Source: Blattamonas nauphoetae (taxonomy: Eukaryota; Preaxostyla; Oxymonadida). From it: a stretch of 64,000 nucleotides of DNA. The notes below the pieces were generated by a model. It searched no databases. It was not told the DNA's origin and saw only the letters and a list, made by a program, of their open reading frames with translations. This document shows positions 1 through 9,890 of this stretch, in pieces (the first letter of the stretch is position 1; each line of letters opens with the position of its first letter). The position numbers and the translations under genes were made by a program. The DNA lies in NCBI GenBank assembly GCA_033064195.1, contig JARBJD010000310.1, positions 22,187 through 86,186 on the forward strand. The letters are read 5' to 3'.

Positions 1-1
1 T

Positions 2-394
2 CTTGAAGGTGGTAGAACATATCCAAATGAAACGATGGCAAGAGTACGACCGATTCATGACAATACTGACTTCCTCTTATGCTTCTCAACTCAACGAAGT
101 GGATGTCCAACAAACTGCAATGATTCAATCAGTTCCAGAGGTCAGAATGTTCCCGTCACTTTGAGGTCAAGTCCAATTTACCAAGGTCTGATTGATACAT
201 ACTACAATGTTCTCGATCCAAGTCAAAAGAGTAGTGATATGACAACATTCACTCATCCTCCAGCACCGATTCTAGCGACGACTGCAACAACGTGGTGGGT
301 CTTACGATTCGTTAATGACGGACCTAAAGTTGAGTACTATCCGAATCACACACTGAAGGCGTTGCACAAAGAACTCGGAATTCCAAAATCATAA
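2..394 (+). CDS. Capsid protein paralogue 2 (MCP-B), C-terminal part
   Basis: The reading frame is open from the window edge to a stop at 392-394. It closely matches the C-terminal part of the capsid gene at 41,782-43,643 in element B, with shared stretches such as RVRPIHDNTDFLLCFSTQR and PPAPILATT. The product would be a major-capsid-type protein of the virion shell. The rest of the gene lies upstream of the window. It is followed 46 bp later by the second capsid gene in the same direction, the same order as in element B. Confidence 0.7.
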   Translation, partial: LEGGRTYPNETMARVRPIHDNTDFLLCFSTQRSGCPTNCNDSISSRGQNVPVTLRSSPIYQGLIDTYYNVLDPSQKSSDMTTFTHPPAPILATTATTWWVLRFVNDGPKVEYYPNHTLKALHKELGIPKS

Positions 395-420
395 AACAGT
401 AAAAGAAAATAATGATATTG

Positions 421-443
421 TATTATTTATTTTTCTATAAATG
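421..443 (+). promoter_or_regulatory. Late-type promoter box (T-rich + TAAATG)
   Basis: A TTTATTTTT run ends a few bases before a TAAATG that contains the start codon of the capsid gene. The same arrangement precedes most capsid-block genes of element B. Confidence 0.5.
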
Positions 444-2123
444 AGAAGTATCAGAGCAAATCAATCCAAACCAACATCAACTTTAATTGAACAAATAGAA
501 GTCCAATCATACATGCCAAAACAGTGGGATTCAGAGCCTCACGTGTATTCGATTCAGGAAGTGCATCCAACGAATCCTCCGATGCCGTGCAGAATCACTG
601 ATGAAATTGAAGTTCCATTGTGCTATGACGGACATGATGTGACTGAGTTTTCGAAGATTCATTTGCGTATCGATCTCACAGTTACCGTTCCTTATTCGAA
701 ACCAACGAGTGCATCTGGGCAATATGTTGGAATGTATGGAATGTTCTACGGATTTAAATCATCATCAGATGCAATTCGAGACATGAGACTCGTCGACAGT
801 CAAGGAAACATCATTGACAATACACTTCAGAATAATCACATCCACGAATCATTTCTTTATCACACTTTCAAGTCACATGAAGAGAAAAACAACATGAAGC
901 ATTGCAACAGCCTTTGGGAAAATGTCCAGAGAATGGATCCAAGCGTATGTGGATACTATCATTGTCCAGTCAATGCTGCTTCTTCAAACATCACATTTAC
1001 GATACCACTGGTCATTCCATTTGTGAATCTCCTGCCATTAAGTACTTTCGATCAGTATCCAAATTCCATCTTTGGTAATCTCCGATTGAGGTTTCATTTG
1101 ACAACAGATTCACTAGTATATTGTCCGATCAGAGTTTCTACCATCGTAAGGAAAACACTTGAAAACAGTATCGATCAAAATCCAAGTATTTCGATATCAA
1201 CTCTGTCAACTCAATCCCAAACAGAATTAATGTACGATGGAGACTTCTCGACATTGACTCAAGAGTTTACACAAATCGGGAATACAGTTCAACGAATTCA
1301 ATATTTTCAACCGGCATCATCAGGTCCTGTCAAATATATCGCTACATCGCCAGACACTTCCACTGTTCTTGCTTCATCAGTGGATAAAGTCACATCAGTT
1401 TGCTATGGATATCAGATAACTGATGCAACTAAACAATCTCTGAAAAACACTTACACAAAGACTTTATATGTTCTGAAAGCTGAAAGAATTGACACACAGT
1501 CATTTCAATCAAAACCAAATGCAATGGGAGTCAGATCAAACATAAGTATCAAACTCAACAATCTCATGAATCTGATGTGCTTATTCCCTGAACGACCTAA
1601 TGAGTGTACAGTCTTCAGAAATCCTCAATACGTTGGTCAATTCGAAATGCTTGGATCCAACTTTCCCAATTTCCCGATGTCAACAATCTCACCAGAGTTC
1701 GATCAAATGATGATGGTGAATGGTGATTTCATTGGTTGTTCAGCCACTGAAGAGTTTGAAAATTCTATTTGTTCCACTCGCGTATTTCACGACAGAGGAA
1801 AAGATTTCAAGAGAAGAAGAGCAACAACATATGCGACTTCTTTCACTTTTATGGTTCCAACAGATCGAAGTGAAATTGCTGGTGGAGAAGAAGGAATATC
1901 GACAGCAGAATCAGTCAATATTGTCTATAGAGGAACACCAATCAATCAGGGAGAACTCGATCCATATTTCACATCAACTCCTGAAGGACCTCCTCCACCA
2001 ATTCTCGCAGTATATCAGGCAACATATTGGTTGTTCTGGATCGAAAATGGACAACCACGGGTGAGATATGTCATTGATCGACGACTCCAAGAAGCATATG
2101 AAGAAGAAAAGAGAGGGTATTAA
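441..2123 (+). CDS. Major capsid protein, paralogue 1 (MCP-A), element A
   Basis: This 560-residue ORF looks whole. It is strongly similar along its full length to the 558-residue ORF at 40,053-41,729, including the N-terminal MRSIR and the C-terminal RRLQEAYEE...KRGY. Length, position in the virion block and homology between the two Polintons fit a double-jelly-roll capsid protein. That fold is inferred from context, since no fold can be read by eye. The protein is also more distantly homologous to the neighbouring MCP-B: both have a KHC..(L/P)W.N motif, FG(N/D)L(R/K)L, and PP.PILA near the C terminus. The start is set by the TAAATG box. Confidence 0.75.
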   Translation: MRSIRANQSKPTSTLIEQIEVQSYMPKQWDSEPHVYSIQEVHPTNPPMPCRITDEIEVPLCYDGHDVTEFSKIHLRIDLTVTVPYSKPTSASGQYVGMYGMFYGFKSSSDAIRDMRLVDSQGNIIDNTLQNNHIHESFLYHTFKSHEEKNNMKHCNSLWENVQRMDPSVCGYYHCPVNAASSNITFTIPLVIPFVNLLPLSTFDQYPNSIFGNLRLRFHLTTDSLVYCPIRVSTIVRKTLENSIDQNPSISISTLSTQSQTELMYDGDFSTLTQEFTQIGNTVQRIQYFQPASSGPVKYIATSPDTSTVLASSVDKVTSVCYGYQITDATKQSLKNTYTKTLYVLKAERIDTQSFQSKPNAMGVRSNISIKLNNLMNLMCLFPERPNECTVFRNPQYVGQFEMLGSNFPNFPMSTISPEFDQMMMVNGDFIGCSATEEFENSICSTRVFHDRGKDFKRRRATTYATSFTFMVPTDRSEIAGGEEGISTAESVNIVYRGTPINQGELDPYFTSTPEGPPPPILAVYQATYWLFWIENGQPRVRYVIDRRLQEAYEEEKRGY

Positions 2124-2170
2124 TGACAAAACACTTTTGATTTTTTTTTAATTTTTGCTAAAAAACAGCA

Positions 2171-2580
2171 ATGGTCAAACGCTATTTCTCAATTCAGAAT
2201 TCCCACACCGCTCAATTTCCACATGATTTTACCAATTCTAGAAAACCAAAATATGTTCACTTTCTCGACTGTAAACTCATTCATGTGAAGGAAGAGATTG
2301 GTGAGACTTCAACGGTTATTTCCAAAGATATTCCACAGAATACACCATTCATGCTGATTGGATTCAGACTGATGCTCACAATGATTCATATGTTGCTTTT
2401 TGTCACGAACAGATTGCAAAGAGAAAGAAGTGGGAATTAAGCACTCGACAATCAATAGTGAAGATCTGGTTCAAAGACAGTTCTGGTGAATCAATAGAGA
2501 TGGAAACAACGGAGACAATCAATGGAAAAATAATCATGGAGTACTATGAATTTCTGGTTGATCTGATGTTGGAATACTAA
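2171..2580 (+). pseudogene. Small virion-block protein, element A copy (decayed)
   Basis: This is the counterpart of the 136-residue ORF at 39,611-40,021 in element B, beginning MVKRYFSIQNSHTAQ. It sits directly after MCP-A in both elements, 47 bp downstream here, so it belongs to the capsid block. Its function is not recognised; the sequence looks beta-rich with no transmembrane segment. A minor capsid or capsid-assembly role is possible from position alone. This copy is broken. Confidence 0.5.
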
Positions 2581-2599
2581 ATGGTGTTAGCATATTTTT

Positions 2600-2955
2600 G
2601 TAATTGTTCATTGAAGATGGCAAAATTATCCTTAGAGAAGAGCCTTCCCACGTTCGTACGAGCTTCCTATAGACACCCCGATACTCCTTTGGGGATCGTT
2701 CTATCGCGATCCTTCTAAATGACTGCTGCTGGCGAATTCCTTGAAGGGTTAAGTCTTGGGTGGGCATGATTTACGGGCACATCTAAGTGCTGCCAACATG
2801 AACCCCGGGGACAATCTTTCGATCATCCGTCTCCAATCCAACCTCCAAATCGTTCTGCGCATCAGTCACCAGGGCACCATTTTGCCTGAGTATCTTGGAA
2901 CATTACGTCGAGGGCTCTGTACTTGAACTTGGCCAACAACTCCTCTTCATATACA
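2600..2955. other. Unidentified segment with coding-like character on the minus strand
   Basis: This stretch is visibly richer in G and C than its surroundings. The minus strand carries short open stretches, the longest ending near 2,534 and starting at 2,767. I recognise no family. It lies between the capsid block and the repeat patch and is preceded on its minus-strand side by the same T-rich leader found before the primase-helicase (2,956-2,999). It may be the remnant of a captured gene. Confidence 0.25.
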
Positions 2956-2999
2956 AATTAAAAAATCAGAAAGTTAAAAAAGTTTAACGTTTATTTTTG
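2956..2999 (-). promoter_or_regulatory. Early-type leader motif
   Basis: Read on the minus strand it has the pattern AAACG-T-AAAC, then a T-run, then TTCTGATTTTTTA. This closely matches the leaders at 14,256-14,299 and 36,855-36,898. It faces the unidentified minus-strand segment at 2.6-2.95 kb. Confidence 0.35.
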
Positions 3000-3179
3000 G
3001 ACTACCCATAACTCCGGAAATACTTCTCAGATCACACGAAACACGTCATATATAAACTCGTCAGACCGATATTAACCTTGTCAGTACACTTTTGGATGAT
3101 CACAAAAATTAAGCATAATTTTGAAAAATTCATTTTTTTAATTATCATAAATAAGAGTGAAAAAAAGTGAAAAAATCAT

Positions 3180-3975
3180 TTTTGACCAAAACAATCCATG
3201 GATGCCCTGGATGCATGGGGAGGTAGTGCACGTCATTCTGGTGCATTCTGGATGTGCCTGTGCGCCGTGGACATGTGGACGTGTCGATCCAATGACACAT
3301 CAATCGGCATAAGGAAATGATGCCAGTTCAATAGTGTGATTCGTGTCAACGTGTCAATGGAAAAATGGGAGAATTTATTTTGTTTATAAATCCACGGGTC
3401 CACAGGTCCACAGGTCCACATTGTACATTAAACAAATATATAACCTCCTATGCTCTAACTAATCTCATTTTTATCATCTTTGTCAACTGTCACTTTATAA
3501 TATGAAGAAAATTGTAGCATCAATACTGAAAAGTCCACATAAACAAAACTGATTTATGTAATATGCCAGCTGTGAGCATGAAGAAGAGTTCTTTTACAAG
3601 TCTCCGCATTACTTCCTTAGTAGTCGGTGGACTTTGTGGACTTGTGGACTTGTGGACCTGTGGACCTGTGGACCTGTGGATTTGTAAATAAAATAAAAAT
3701 GCCGATTTTCCCATTGACACGTTGACACCAATTGCATTAGGAATCAACCACCAACTGATCATGCCAATTGATTTGTCAATGTATCGAAATTCAGTATTTT
3801 GGTGCATTCTGGACGTGCCCCTGCTCCGTGGACCTTGTGTACTTGTGGACCTGTGGACCTGTGGATTTGTAAATAAAATAAAAATGCCGATTTTCCCATT
3901 GACACGTTGACACCAATTGCATTAGGAATCAACCACCAACTGATCATGCCAATTGATTTGTCAATGTATCGACTT
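3180..3975. repeat. TIR-like repeat patch with GTCCAC arrays and direct/inverted copies
   Basis: A block at about 3,660-3,787 (GTGGACCTGTGGA, then ATTGACACGTTGACACC) is repeated directly at 3,849-3,972. A more diverged inverted copy lies at about 3,240-3,420. Between them, near 3,490-3,535, is a module (AAAATTGTAGC...AAGTCCACATAAA) that also occurs in the TIRs of element B. The patch therefore looks like leftover Polinton end sequence lying between the capsid block and the integrase. Confidence 0.55.
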
Positions 3976-4126
3976 CCAATCGTTTTTGGAGTATATTTGA
4001 TCGAAAAATGTCAGAATTAGGTTCAAAATTCATCAAAATCGAAGAGTCGACAAATGTGTGTTTTTGAGGTCAAAAGTGATTTATTCCGTGCTATTGGCGA
4101 AGTAGGTATGTATCGGTATCCGTCTT
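3976..4126. other. Short non-coding spacer
   Basis: No gene, RNA or repeat is recognised between the repeat patch and the 3' end of the integrase gene. Confidence 0.5.
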
Positions 4127-4876
4127 CTAGACTACTTGTGTCGCATTATCTTGGAATCCATCCCTGATTGTTCTGATCACTCGATCGACAATTCTGTTGT
4201 GATTTGTGAATGGTGAACTTGTGAAATATGTACTGACTTTCTGGTTCTTGAAATACGTTGTTGCTTCTCCACTTGTCCATGCTGCTTCTCCATCACCTCG
4301 AATGTTATTCACATGAACTCCACGATGATTAATCAGGTCATTGATTGCTGTCTTGACTTTGCTCCATGATTTATCCAGAACTGGAATGACAACCAGGTAT
4401 TTAGTGTTGATATTGATGGCAAAGAGGTAGATCTGCAACACTGTTTTCGACGTTGGTGATTGAATGAAAACGAGATCAATTTCCCAAGATCCGAACTTGG
4501 GAGAAAAGTATGGTCGATCACAATTCTGTGGAACCTTTCTGTCTGATGTCTTCTGTGGATCTCCAGTAATTGCTTTGGACATGAACTTCATTTTTGATCG
4601 AAAAGGATACACGATTTTTTCCGTTATTTTAGGCATCATTGGTTGATCAATAATCATTCTGTCACTTCCTTTTTCTCTCTGAATTTTTCTCGGATGTGCA
4701 ACACTCCATCTGTGATCAAATTCCTCATACCAATCCTGAAATGATCTTCCTCCGAATGGGATTTGTTTTGTGTGAGTCAGTATGAAGTTAAGATCATCGT
4801 TCGCAATTGTTTTGTTAATCGAGGCTCGAACAAATGTGTCTCTGTTCATTTTATTGGCATCCAGAATGTGTGAGGT

Positions 4877-4885
4877 AATGAAGTG
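4877..4885. repeat. 9-bp target site duplication (left)
   Basis: AATGAAGTG immediately precedes the left TIR and is identical to 9,094-9,102. Confidence 0.85.
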
Positions 4886-5300
4886 GGGTATTTCTATTGG
4901 GAGGTGAAAATCTCGGTGGGAGGTGAGAATCTCGGTGGGAGGTGAAAATCTCGGTGGGAGGTGAAAATGTCGGTTGGGAGGTGAAAATTCTCTCAAGTAT
5001 CTATTTGATCGTTGATCAAATTTTTGATACCAGTGTAGTCGAGTAGGTAGTGTGTGTAACCTTCCATACATCAGGTCGTGGGTTCAATCCCCCCCATCAG
5101 CTTCTTTTTCTTTTTTTTATTTTTCCTCCTCACAACTACTCAGACAACATTTCATTCTTTTTCTCCTCACTTCATGGATAGAATTCCGATTTGTGATGTT
5201 CGGAAGATCAGACCTTTTTCGTATCAAAACGAGAATGGTGATGGAATTCACAAAGAAAAAGGGAGTAAACAACTCTGATGATGTGGAATGAAAATGGAGA
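4886..5300 (+). repeat. MULE left TIR
   Basis: This is the inverted copy of 8,641-9,093. It begins GGGTATTTCTATTGGG, then has about five copies of a 19-bp repeat (consensus GGGAGGTGAAAATCTCGGT), then a tRNA-like stretch and a T-rich segment. Homology stops at ATGGAGA near 5,300. Confidence 0.85.
5029..5101 (+). other. tRNA-like segment in the MULE left TIR (A and B box present)
   Basis: TAGTCGAGTAGG matches the pol III A-box pattern and GGGTTCAATCCC matches the B-box/T-arm, spaced as in a 73-nt tRNA. CTTCCA in the middle resembles a Gly(TCC) anticodon loop. However, the 7-nt acceptor arms do not pair, so a working tRNA gene is unlikely. A tRNA-derived promoter remnant is more plausible. Confidence 0.35.
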
Positions 5301-5842
5301 ACTTTCTATCCTGGACAAATGATGAGGAAGAAGAGGCGTGCGTCAGGGAGGCACTACGAGTAGATTGTGCGCAGTGGCTACATCTCTTCTCGTTCCACCT
5401 CTTTCTCATTCGCTCTTCACAGTTTACAGTTCAACTTTTGATCTATTTCAATATTTCGTCAACTTTAACCCACTCCGACACGTGCTTTCAGCCCACTGAG
5501 TTCGATCGTTCTTTCCTTCACTCCTCCGTCGCAGTGTTCGCCGCATCATGCTTTCCACACTGCCGCTTTCTGATTCCTTTTCTTCCATGTTTTGTTTCGC
5601 CTATAATTGCCGAATCTTCCCTATTCCACTCCCTTCAGTCACGCTCACGCCTCCGCCGAAGATTCACCATCACACTTCTAAGAGGAAGATGAGCACGACA
5701 CTAAATCTTGCATGGCCAGTGCTCCATCGATCTCGCCCTTCGATTTGATCAGAAGACGCGATAACAGCGGTTGAGGATGTGGCGATCGCGTGGACGACTC
5801 GCGATGCAACTGGGAGCACACCGGCGTTGTGTAATCTTCACA

Positions 5843-6380
5843 GGTCGTATGCAACCAGTCCAGGGATTTGTGGAACCGCGTCAGGCGAGCTTCGCTGGAT
5901 GGGCGTGGAGCTAGCGGTGGTGTGCGAACAAAACGTGTTGATCGCACGACGCTCTCGAAGGTCGTGACAGTGACGTCGAGGTTTTGTATCTTTCTCCATT
6001 CGTGCGACTTCTGAGTTCAGGAAATAGATGTAATTCTTGTTTTGGGGAACCGATCGTTCAACTGGATGTTTGGCTGGTTGTTCTGTCTTGACAGTGTTCC
6101 CAATCTTGATCGCAGACCAGCAGGTGAGCTTTTTCAGTGGAACAACAACTTTGCGTGTTCAACTCACGATCGTCAGCGTGCAGTCTGTCACGCAAGCTTC
6201 GCCATTCTTTTGAAACTTCCAAAACGCGATGTAGTGCCTTTTGCCGATGAAGATGCTCTCTCCTACCCATGACACCTGCGTCCAATTCCCCATTGTTGTC
6301 CCTTCCTTGTCCAGCGCAAGGTTCGGTTTGGCCAATTCAATTTCGAATGTCGAGGCTGCTTCCAAAGCTCCAACTGACAT
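5843..6380 (-). pseudogene. Captured host gene piece with a probable intron (inside the MULE)
   Basis: On the minus strand an ORF from 6,380 reads KPNLALDKEGTTMGNW and ends CVTDCTLTIVS. At that point a GTGAGT-like donor appears. After about 70 bases a second long open stretch follows (IGNTVKTEQPAKHPVER...), open to about 5,843. The exon-intron-exon look suggests a captured host gene fragment. I recognise the first exon only as resembling uncharacterised protist proteins. Coding character is inferred from the open frames and sensible composition. No function is assigned. Confidence 0.35.
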
Positions 6381-6975
6381 AGTTCATTTTGTATCAAGTT
6401 CTTCGTATTCACATTTGGCTGGGGTGTCACACACAATCAGTGGGAGAGGAGCAAAAAGGAAGTGCTGCTGCTATGCATTCGTCTTTTAAATCGAGAAACA
6501 TATGCTTTTCGATCAATGATGATAATACTGAAACTATGACGGAAGTTGCTGAATAATTGAATGATATATTTGCATACGCATCGTTCCACCTAAGATCCTT
6601 AATTGTGGTGATGTCTGAGTGAAATTTTCAGTCCGGATTCTCATTGCTGGTCGCTTTCTCGGCTTTTATGAATCTTGTTCCTTTCGATGTTGGTCATGAT
6701 GCCAGTCATATTCAAACAAGCGTTGATGGAATGTTGTTATCGAAGAAGTCGTTTCTGGTTTAATCACGAACTGAGGAAGGAAGAGTGGTTATGTTCAGAT
6801 ACAAGATGGAAACAGTTGGATCTTGAGAGGGTGAGAGAAAGAAGGTGAATATTTCGAATAGCAGAGAGATAAACGAGAATGGGGAAGAGCGAATGATGAT
6901 CTGAACGGTTGGAAGAAGCATACATTTACGTTAAGTGTCAGAATGCATCGGAAGAGCTCTTGGCGTTCATCTTCA

Positions 6976-7731
6976 TCACGTATCAGTCGGTTCACAACTT
7001 GTAAATTCCTGAAAGTATTGTTCGAATCTTTCGGCTTCGGGTTTCTTTCCTGTGAAGAAAGAAGAGAGGATTATTCCGAAGACATACTTGGCGAGATGGT
7101 GAGAGTCGTTGAGATCAGTCGACAATAGTGGGATAAAAAAGTGTATTGCTTCTGAAACTCGTCTTCTTCTCGCGAAACAGATTAAATAGATAATGTCTTG
7201 AGAAAGTTGTGAAACAGGCATGGAACTCTGTCTAGTGAACGATTTGATCTCTCGTTGATTTCGAAAGTGAGACGAGTCAACGAGAGCCAACTCCGATGAA
7301 TTGGGTTGTGGGAATGACGCGATCGAGTCTTCAGAAGTGTCGAAAAGCAGAAGTGAGACCACAAATCGATTCACACCAGAAATGAAAAGAAGATGAACAA
7401 AACATACATCAGAATGAAGCAAGAGTAATGAAGGAAAATGACGAAGAACCGTCAAAGGATCATCCGAAAGTATCACACTTCGATCCTTCGACACGGCATC
7501 GGAGAACACTGGCTGGAAGAAGAGAGACGCCACAGCAATGAAGAACACCAGAACAGAAAGGACATTGAAGAAGGGAGGGAAGAAGAGAATCAAAAACAAA
7601 GGAAGAAAGACAACGGAAATGGACGAAGAGTGAAGGAAGTCAATGCACACATTGACACGCTGGAGACGCTGAGTCGAGTCTTCGAGCCGCATCCATCGCT
7701 CGTATTGCCCCTCTGCCTTTTTTTCACTCAC
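6976..7731 (-). CDS. Uncharacterised 251-residue ORF inside the MULE
   Basis: An open frame of 251 codons with several hydrophobic stretches (VVFLPLFLILFFPPFFNVL and VLVFFIAVASLFF). I recognise no transposase signature and no family. It could be another captured host fragment or a chance ORF, because the opposite strand is strongly purine-rich here and such sequence can leave long pseudo-ORFs. Confidence 0.25.
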   Translation of the reverse strand: MSEKKAEGQYERWMRLEDSTQRLQRVNVCIDFLHSSSISVVFLPLFLILFFPPFFNVLSVLVFFIAVASLFFQPVFSDAVSKDRSVILSDDPLTVLRHFPSLLLLHSDVCFVHLLFISGVNRFVVSLLLFDTSEDSIASFPQPNSSELALVDSSHFRNQREIKSFTRQSSMPVSQLSQDIIYLICFARRRRVSEAIHFFIPLLSTDLNDSHHLAKYVFGIILSSFFTGKKPEAERFEQYFQEFTSCEPTDT

Positions 7732-7734
7732 GAC

Positions 7735-8640
7735 GCTCTTTCACCTCCGCTCTGTCTTTGAACACTGTTTGGGCATGGTCGAGTCCACGGAGAGACACAA
7801 GAACACTTTTAGAAGGTGAGGGAAAGGGAGAGTGAGAGGAAGGAGTGAAGAAGGTTGAGATCAGGAAGTTTTGCAGAAAGGCAACGATGACACCCAATTG
7901 AAGAACGAGAACGAAGCAGGCAACACAAAAACACGCAAGCAGCGAGCTCGCCAGCCGGTAGCCAAGCGCACCTCCATCTCCACTCGATTGTGACACAGCT
8001 CACCCCACACACATTTCAGCTCTTCTCCCTTCGCTTCAGCATCCTTCTCCAGTATACATCTCCCATCTTCCTCATCTCTCAACCGGCGACGCAGTCACTC
8101 CTCCTTCTCCACAACGTCACGCACTTCGCCATCCTGCAAGCCCACCCTCTTCTCCACCTCGGCCGCTATCATCCACAGACAGACCATCTCCTCCAAAACA
8201 GAATGGGCTTGCCCATCCATTTCTGCCACGGTCTGACAAATCAAAACATTTCTACCATCATTGCCAATCGCAGAAAGACAACGAAGAATTCAAGTTCAAA
8301 ACAGGATCAACGGAGGAAGGAAGGTTTCATTGCTTTAACCTACAATACCCAAACACCACAATCATCCCAAATCCCAAAGAGACACAGAAACAAGTGTCGA
8401 AAACGGACAAAGAACAAATGAATGATACACACTTCGAGATCCAAGATCCACTGATTCTTCTCCAATAAGATCGACTGCAGAATGCTCACTCTCTCCTTCA
8501 GAGCCTCCGTCTCCGTACGGCATAACTTGAACGTAGAAAAAGACGAAGGAAGATCGATGACAATGACAGACCACGAACGATCTGGATTTTGCTGGATAGT
8601 CCATCACAGTTTGAGTTTAATCTTGTCAAGGAACTATAAA
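7735..8640. other. MULE interior without a recognised gene
   Basis: Several short overlapping ORFs occur on both strands, none with a recognisable domain. Sequence between the captured pieces and the right TIR is otherwise unremarkable. Confidence 0.4.
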
Positions 8641-9093
8641 TCTCCATTTTCATTCCACATCATCAGAGTTGTTTACTCCCTTTTTCTTTGTGAATTCCAT
8701 CACCATTCTCGTTTTGATACGAAAAAGGTCTGATCTTCCGAACATCACAAATCGGAATTCTATCCATGAAGTGAGGAGAAAAAGAATGAAATGTTGTCTG
8801 AGTAGTTGTGAGGAGGAAAAATAAAAAAAAGAAAAAGAAGCTGATGGGGGGGATTGAACCCACGACCTGATGTATGGAAGGTTACACACACTACCTACTC
8901 GACTACACTGGTATCAAAAATTTGATCAACGATCAAATAGATACTTGAGAGAATTTTCACCTCCCAACCGACATTTTCACCTCCCACTGAGATTTTCACC
9001 TCCATCCGAAATTTTCACCTCCGACCGACATTTTCACCTCCCACCGAGATTCTCACCTCCCACCGAGATTTTCACCTCCCAATAGAAATACCC
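8641..9093 (-). repeat. MULE right TIR
   Basis: This is the inverted copy of 4,886-5,300. It has about seven copies of the 19-bp subterminal repeat instead of five, which accounts for most of the length difference between the two TIRs. Confidence 0.85.
8840..8912 (-). other. tRNA-like segment in the MULE right TIR
   Basis: This is the inverted copy of 5,029-5,101 with the same A-box and B-box motifs and the same lack of a pairing acceptor stem. Confidence 0.35.
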
Positions 9094-9102
9094 AATGAAG
9101 TG
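9094..9102. repeat. 9-bp target site duplication (right)
   Basis: AATGAAGTG immediately follows the right TIR and is identical to 4,877-4,885. Confidence 0.85.
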
Positions 9103-9890
9103 TTCCATTTGCTTTTGATTATTCAATAATGAGTTCTCAGCTTTGATCTGTTCATCTTCTGAATCATTTCTCTGTTGATGATCAAACATTCCTTTCATAT
9201 GTGCCAACTTATTGAGAACTTGCTGTGTCGTCTTGCTCAAGGCTTCGAGCCCTCCTGGGCGGAGAGTTGGTTCGTAGTGTCTGATCTCTCTCACAGGGTG
9301 TTTTGACGCGGTTGTTCTGATTGACATTGGTGGATTGGGAATAATGATATCATCATCCTCCTCTTCAAACCTCCTCTCCTTCATCGGATATTCATATTCA
9401 AACCCCATTGATTTCAAGTTTCTCATCTGTCCAGGCATAATTGGAGATTCAGGTGATTGAAATGCTATTGGTCTTTGCACTGGAATTGGTATTGGTCTTG
9501 CCTCTGCAGGCCTTCGAATCCGTGGTGAAAAATTCACTCCCTGATTCACCTCGTGATGATAAAATTGATATGCTTCGAATGCAAGTTTAGCAGTGCTATC
9601 CCGAATACGAATTCCTAGGAAGTTGCTTACAAATTGTTGAACTACTCTTCTTCCATCAGGTAGTGATAATTCAGGAGAGAAACCTCCATTGAACCAATCC
9701 TCGAAGTATGTTTCATCATTTCCATCAAATGGTCCATTAGAATCAGCGCCATGATAGACAGGTAAAACGTTTGTTAAAGTCCATTTCTTTTCGACTATTT
9801 TGTTTTTAGAATGCTGTGTGCACCGAAGAAGTCTATTCACTAAAGTATTGATCTGTCGTGTGTTCATTTCTTCAAAAATAAAGTTTGTGT

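Larger units (their letters stand above)
4886..9093. mobile_element. Mutator-like (MULE) transposon, probably non-autonomous, Pack-MULE-like
   Basis: This 4,208-bp element is bounded by TIRs of about 415 and 453 bp, whose outer ends read GGGTATTTCTATTGGG and CCCAATAGAAATACCC. The 9 bases AATGAAGTG lie immediately outside both ends, as expected for Mutator superfamily target duplications. The TIRs contain subterminal 19-bp tandem repeats and a tRNA-like segment. I found no recognisable transposase inside. The 3.3-kb interior holds unrelated ORF pieces, including one with an apparent intron, so it looks like a carrier of captured host sequence. It is inserted in the Polinton A integrase gene and is therefore younger than Polinton A. 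Confidence 0.75.
4127..9867 (-). pseudogene. Polinton integrase (rve type), element A, split by a transposon
   Basis: The gene runs on the minus strand from an ATG at 9,867 and is interrupted by the Mutator-like element 4,886-9,093. The part nearest the start encodes about 255 residues with a proline-rich stretch (RPIPIPVQRPIAFQSPESP). The other part has the retrovirus-like integrase core: FGSWEIDLVFI, then NTKYLVVIPV, then IRGDGEAAW. Homology to 52,257-53,539 of element B supports the call. The enzyme would insert the element into host DNA and make the 6-bp duplication. No chromodomain was recognised. The insertion alone disables the gene. Confidence 0.7.

Noticed and set aside
4886-9093. 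First reading of the 0.4-kb inverted repeats as the TIRs of two adjacent Polintons with host DNA between them
   Set aside because: The outer ends carry identical 9-bp duplications, and the integrase frame runs up to the insertion on both sides, so the repeats bound one inserted Mutator-like element.
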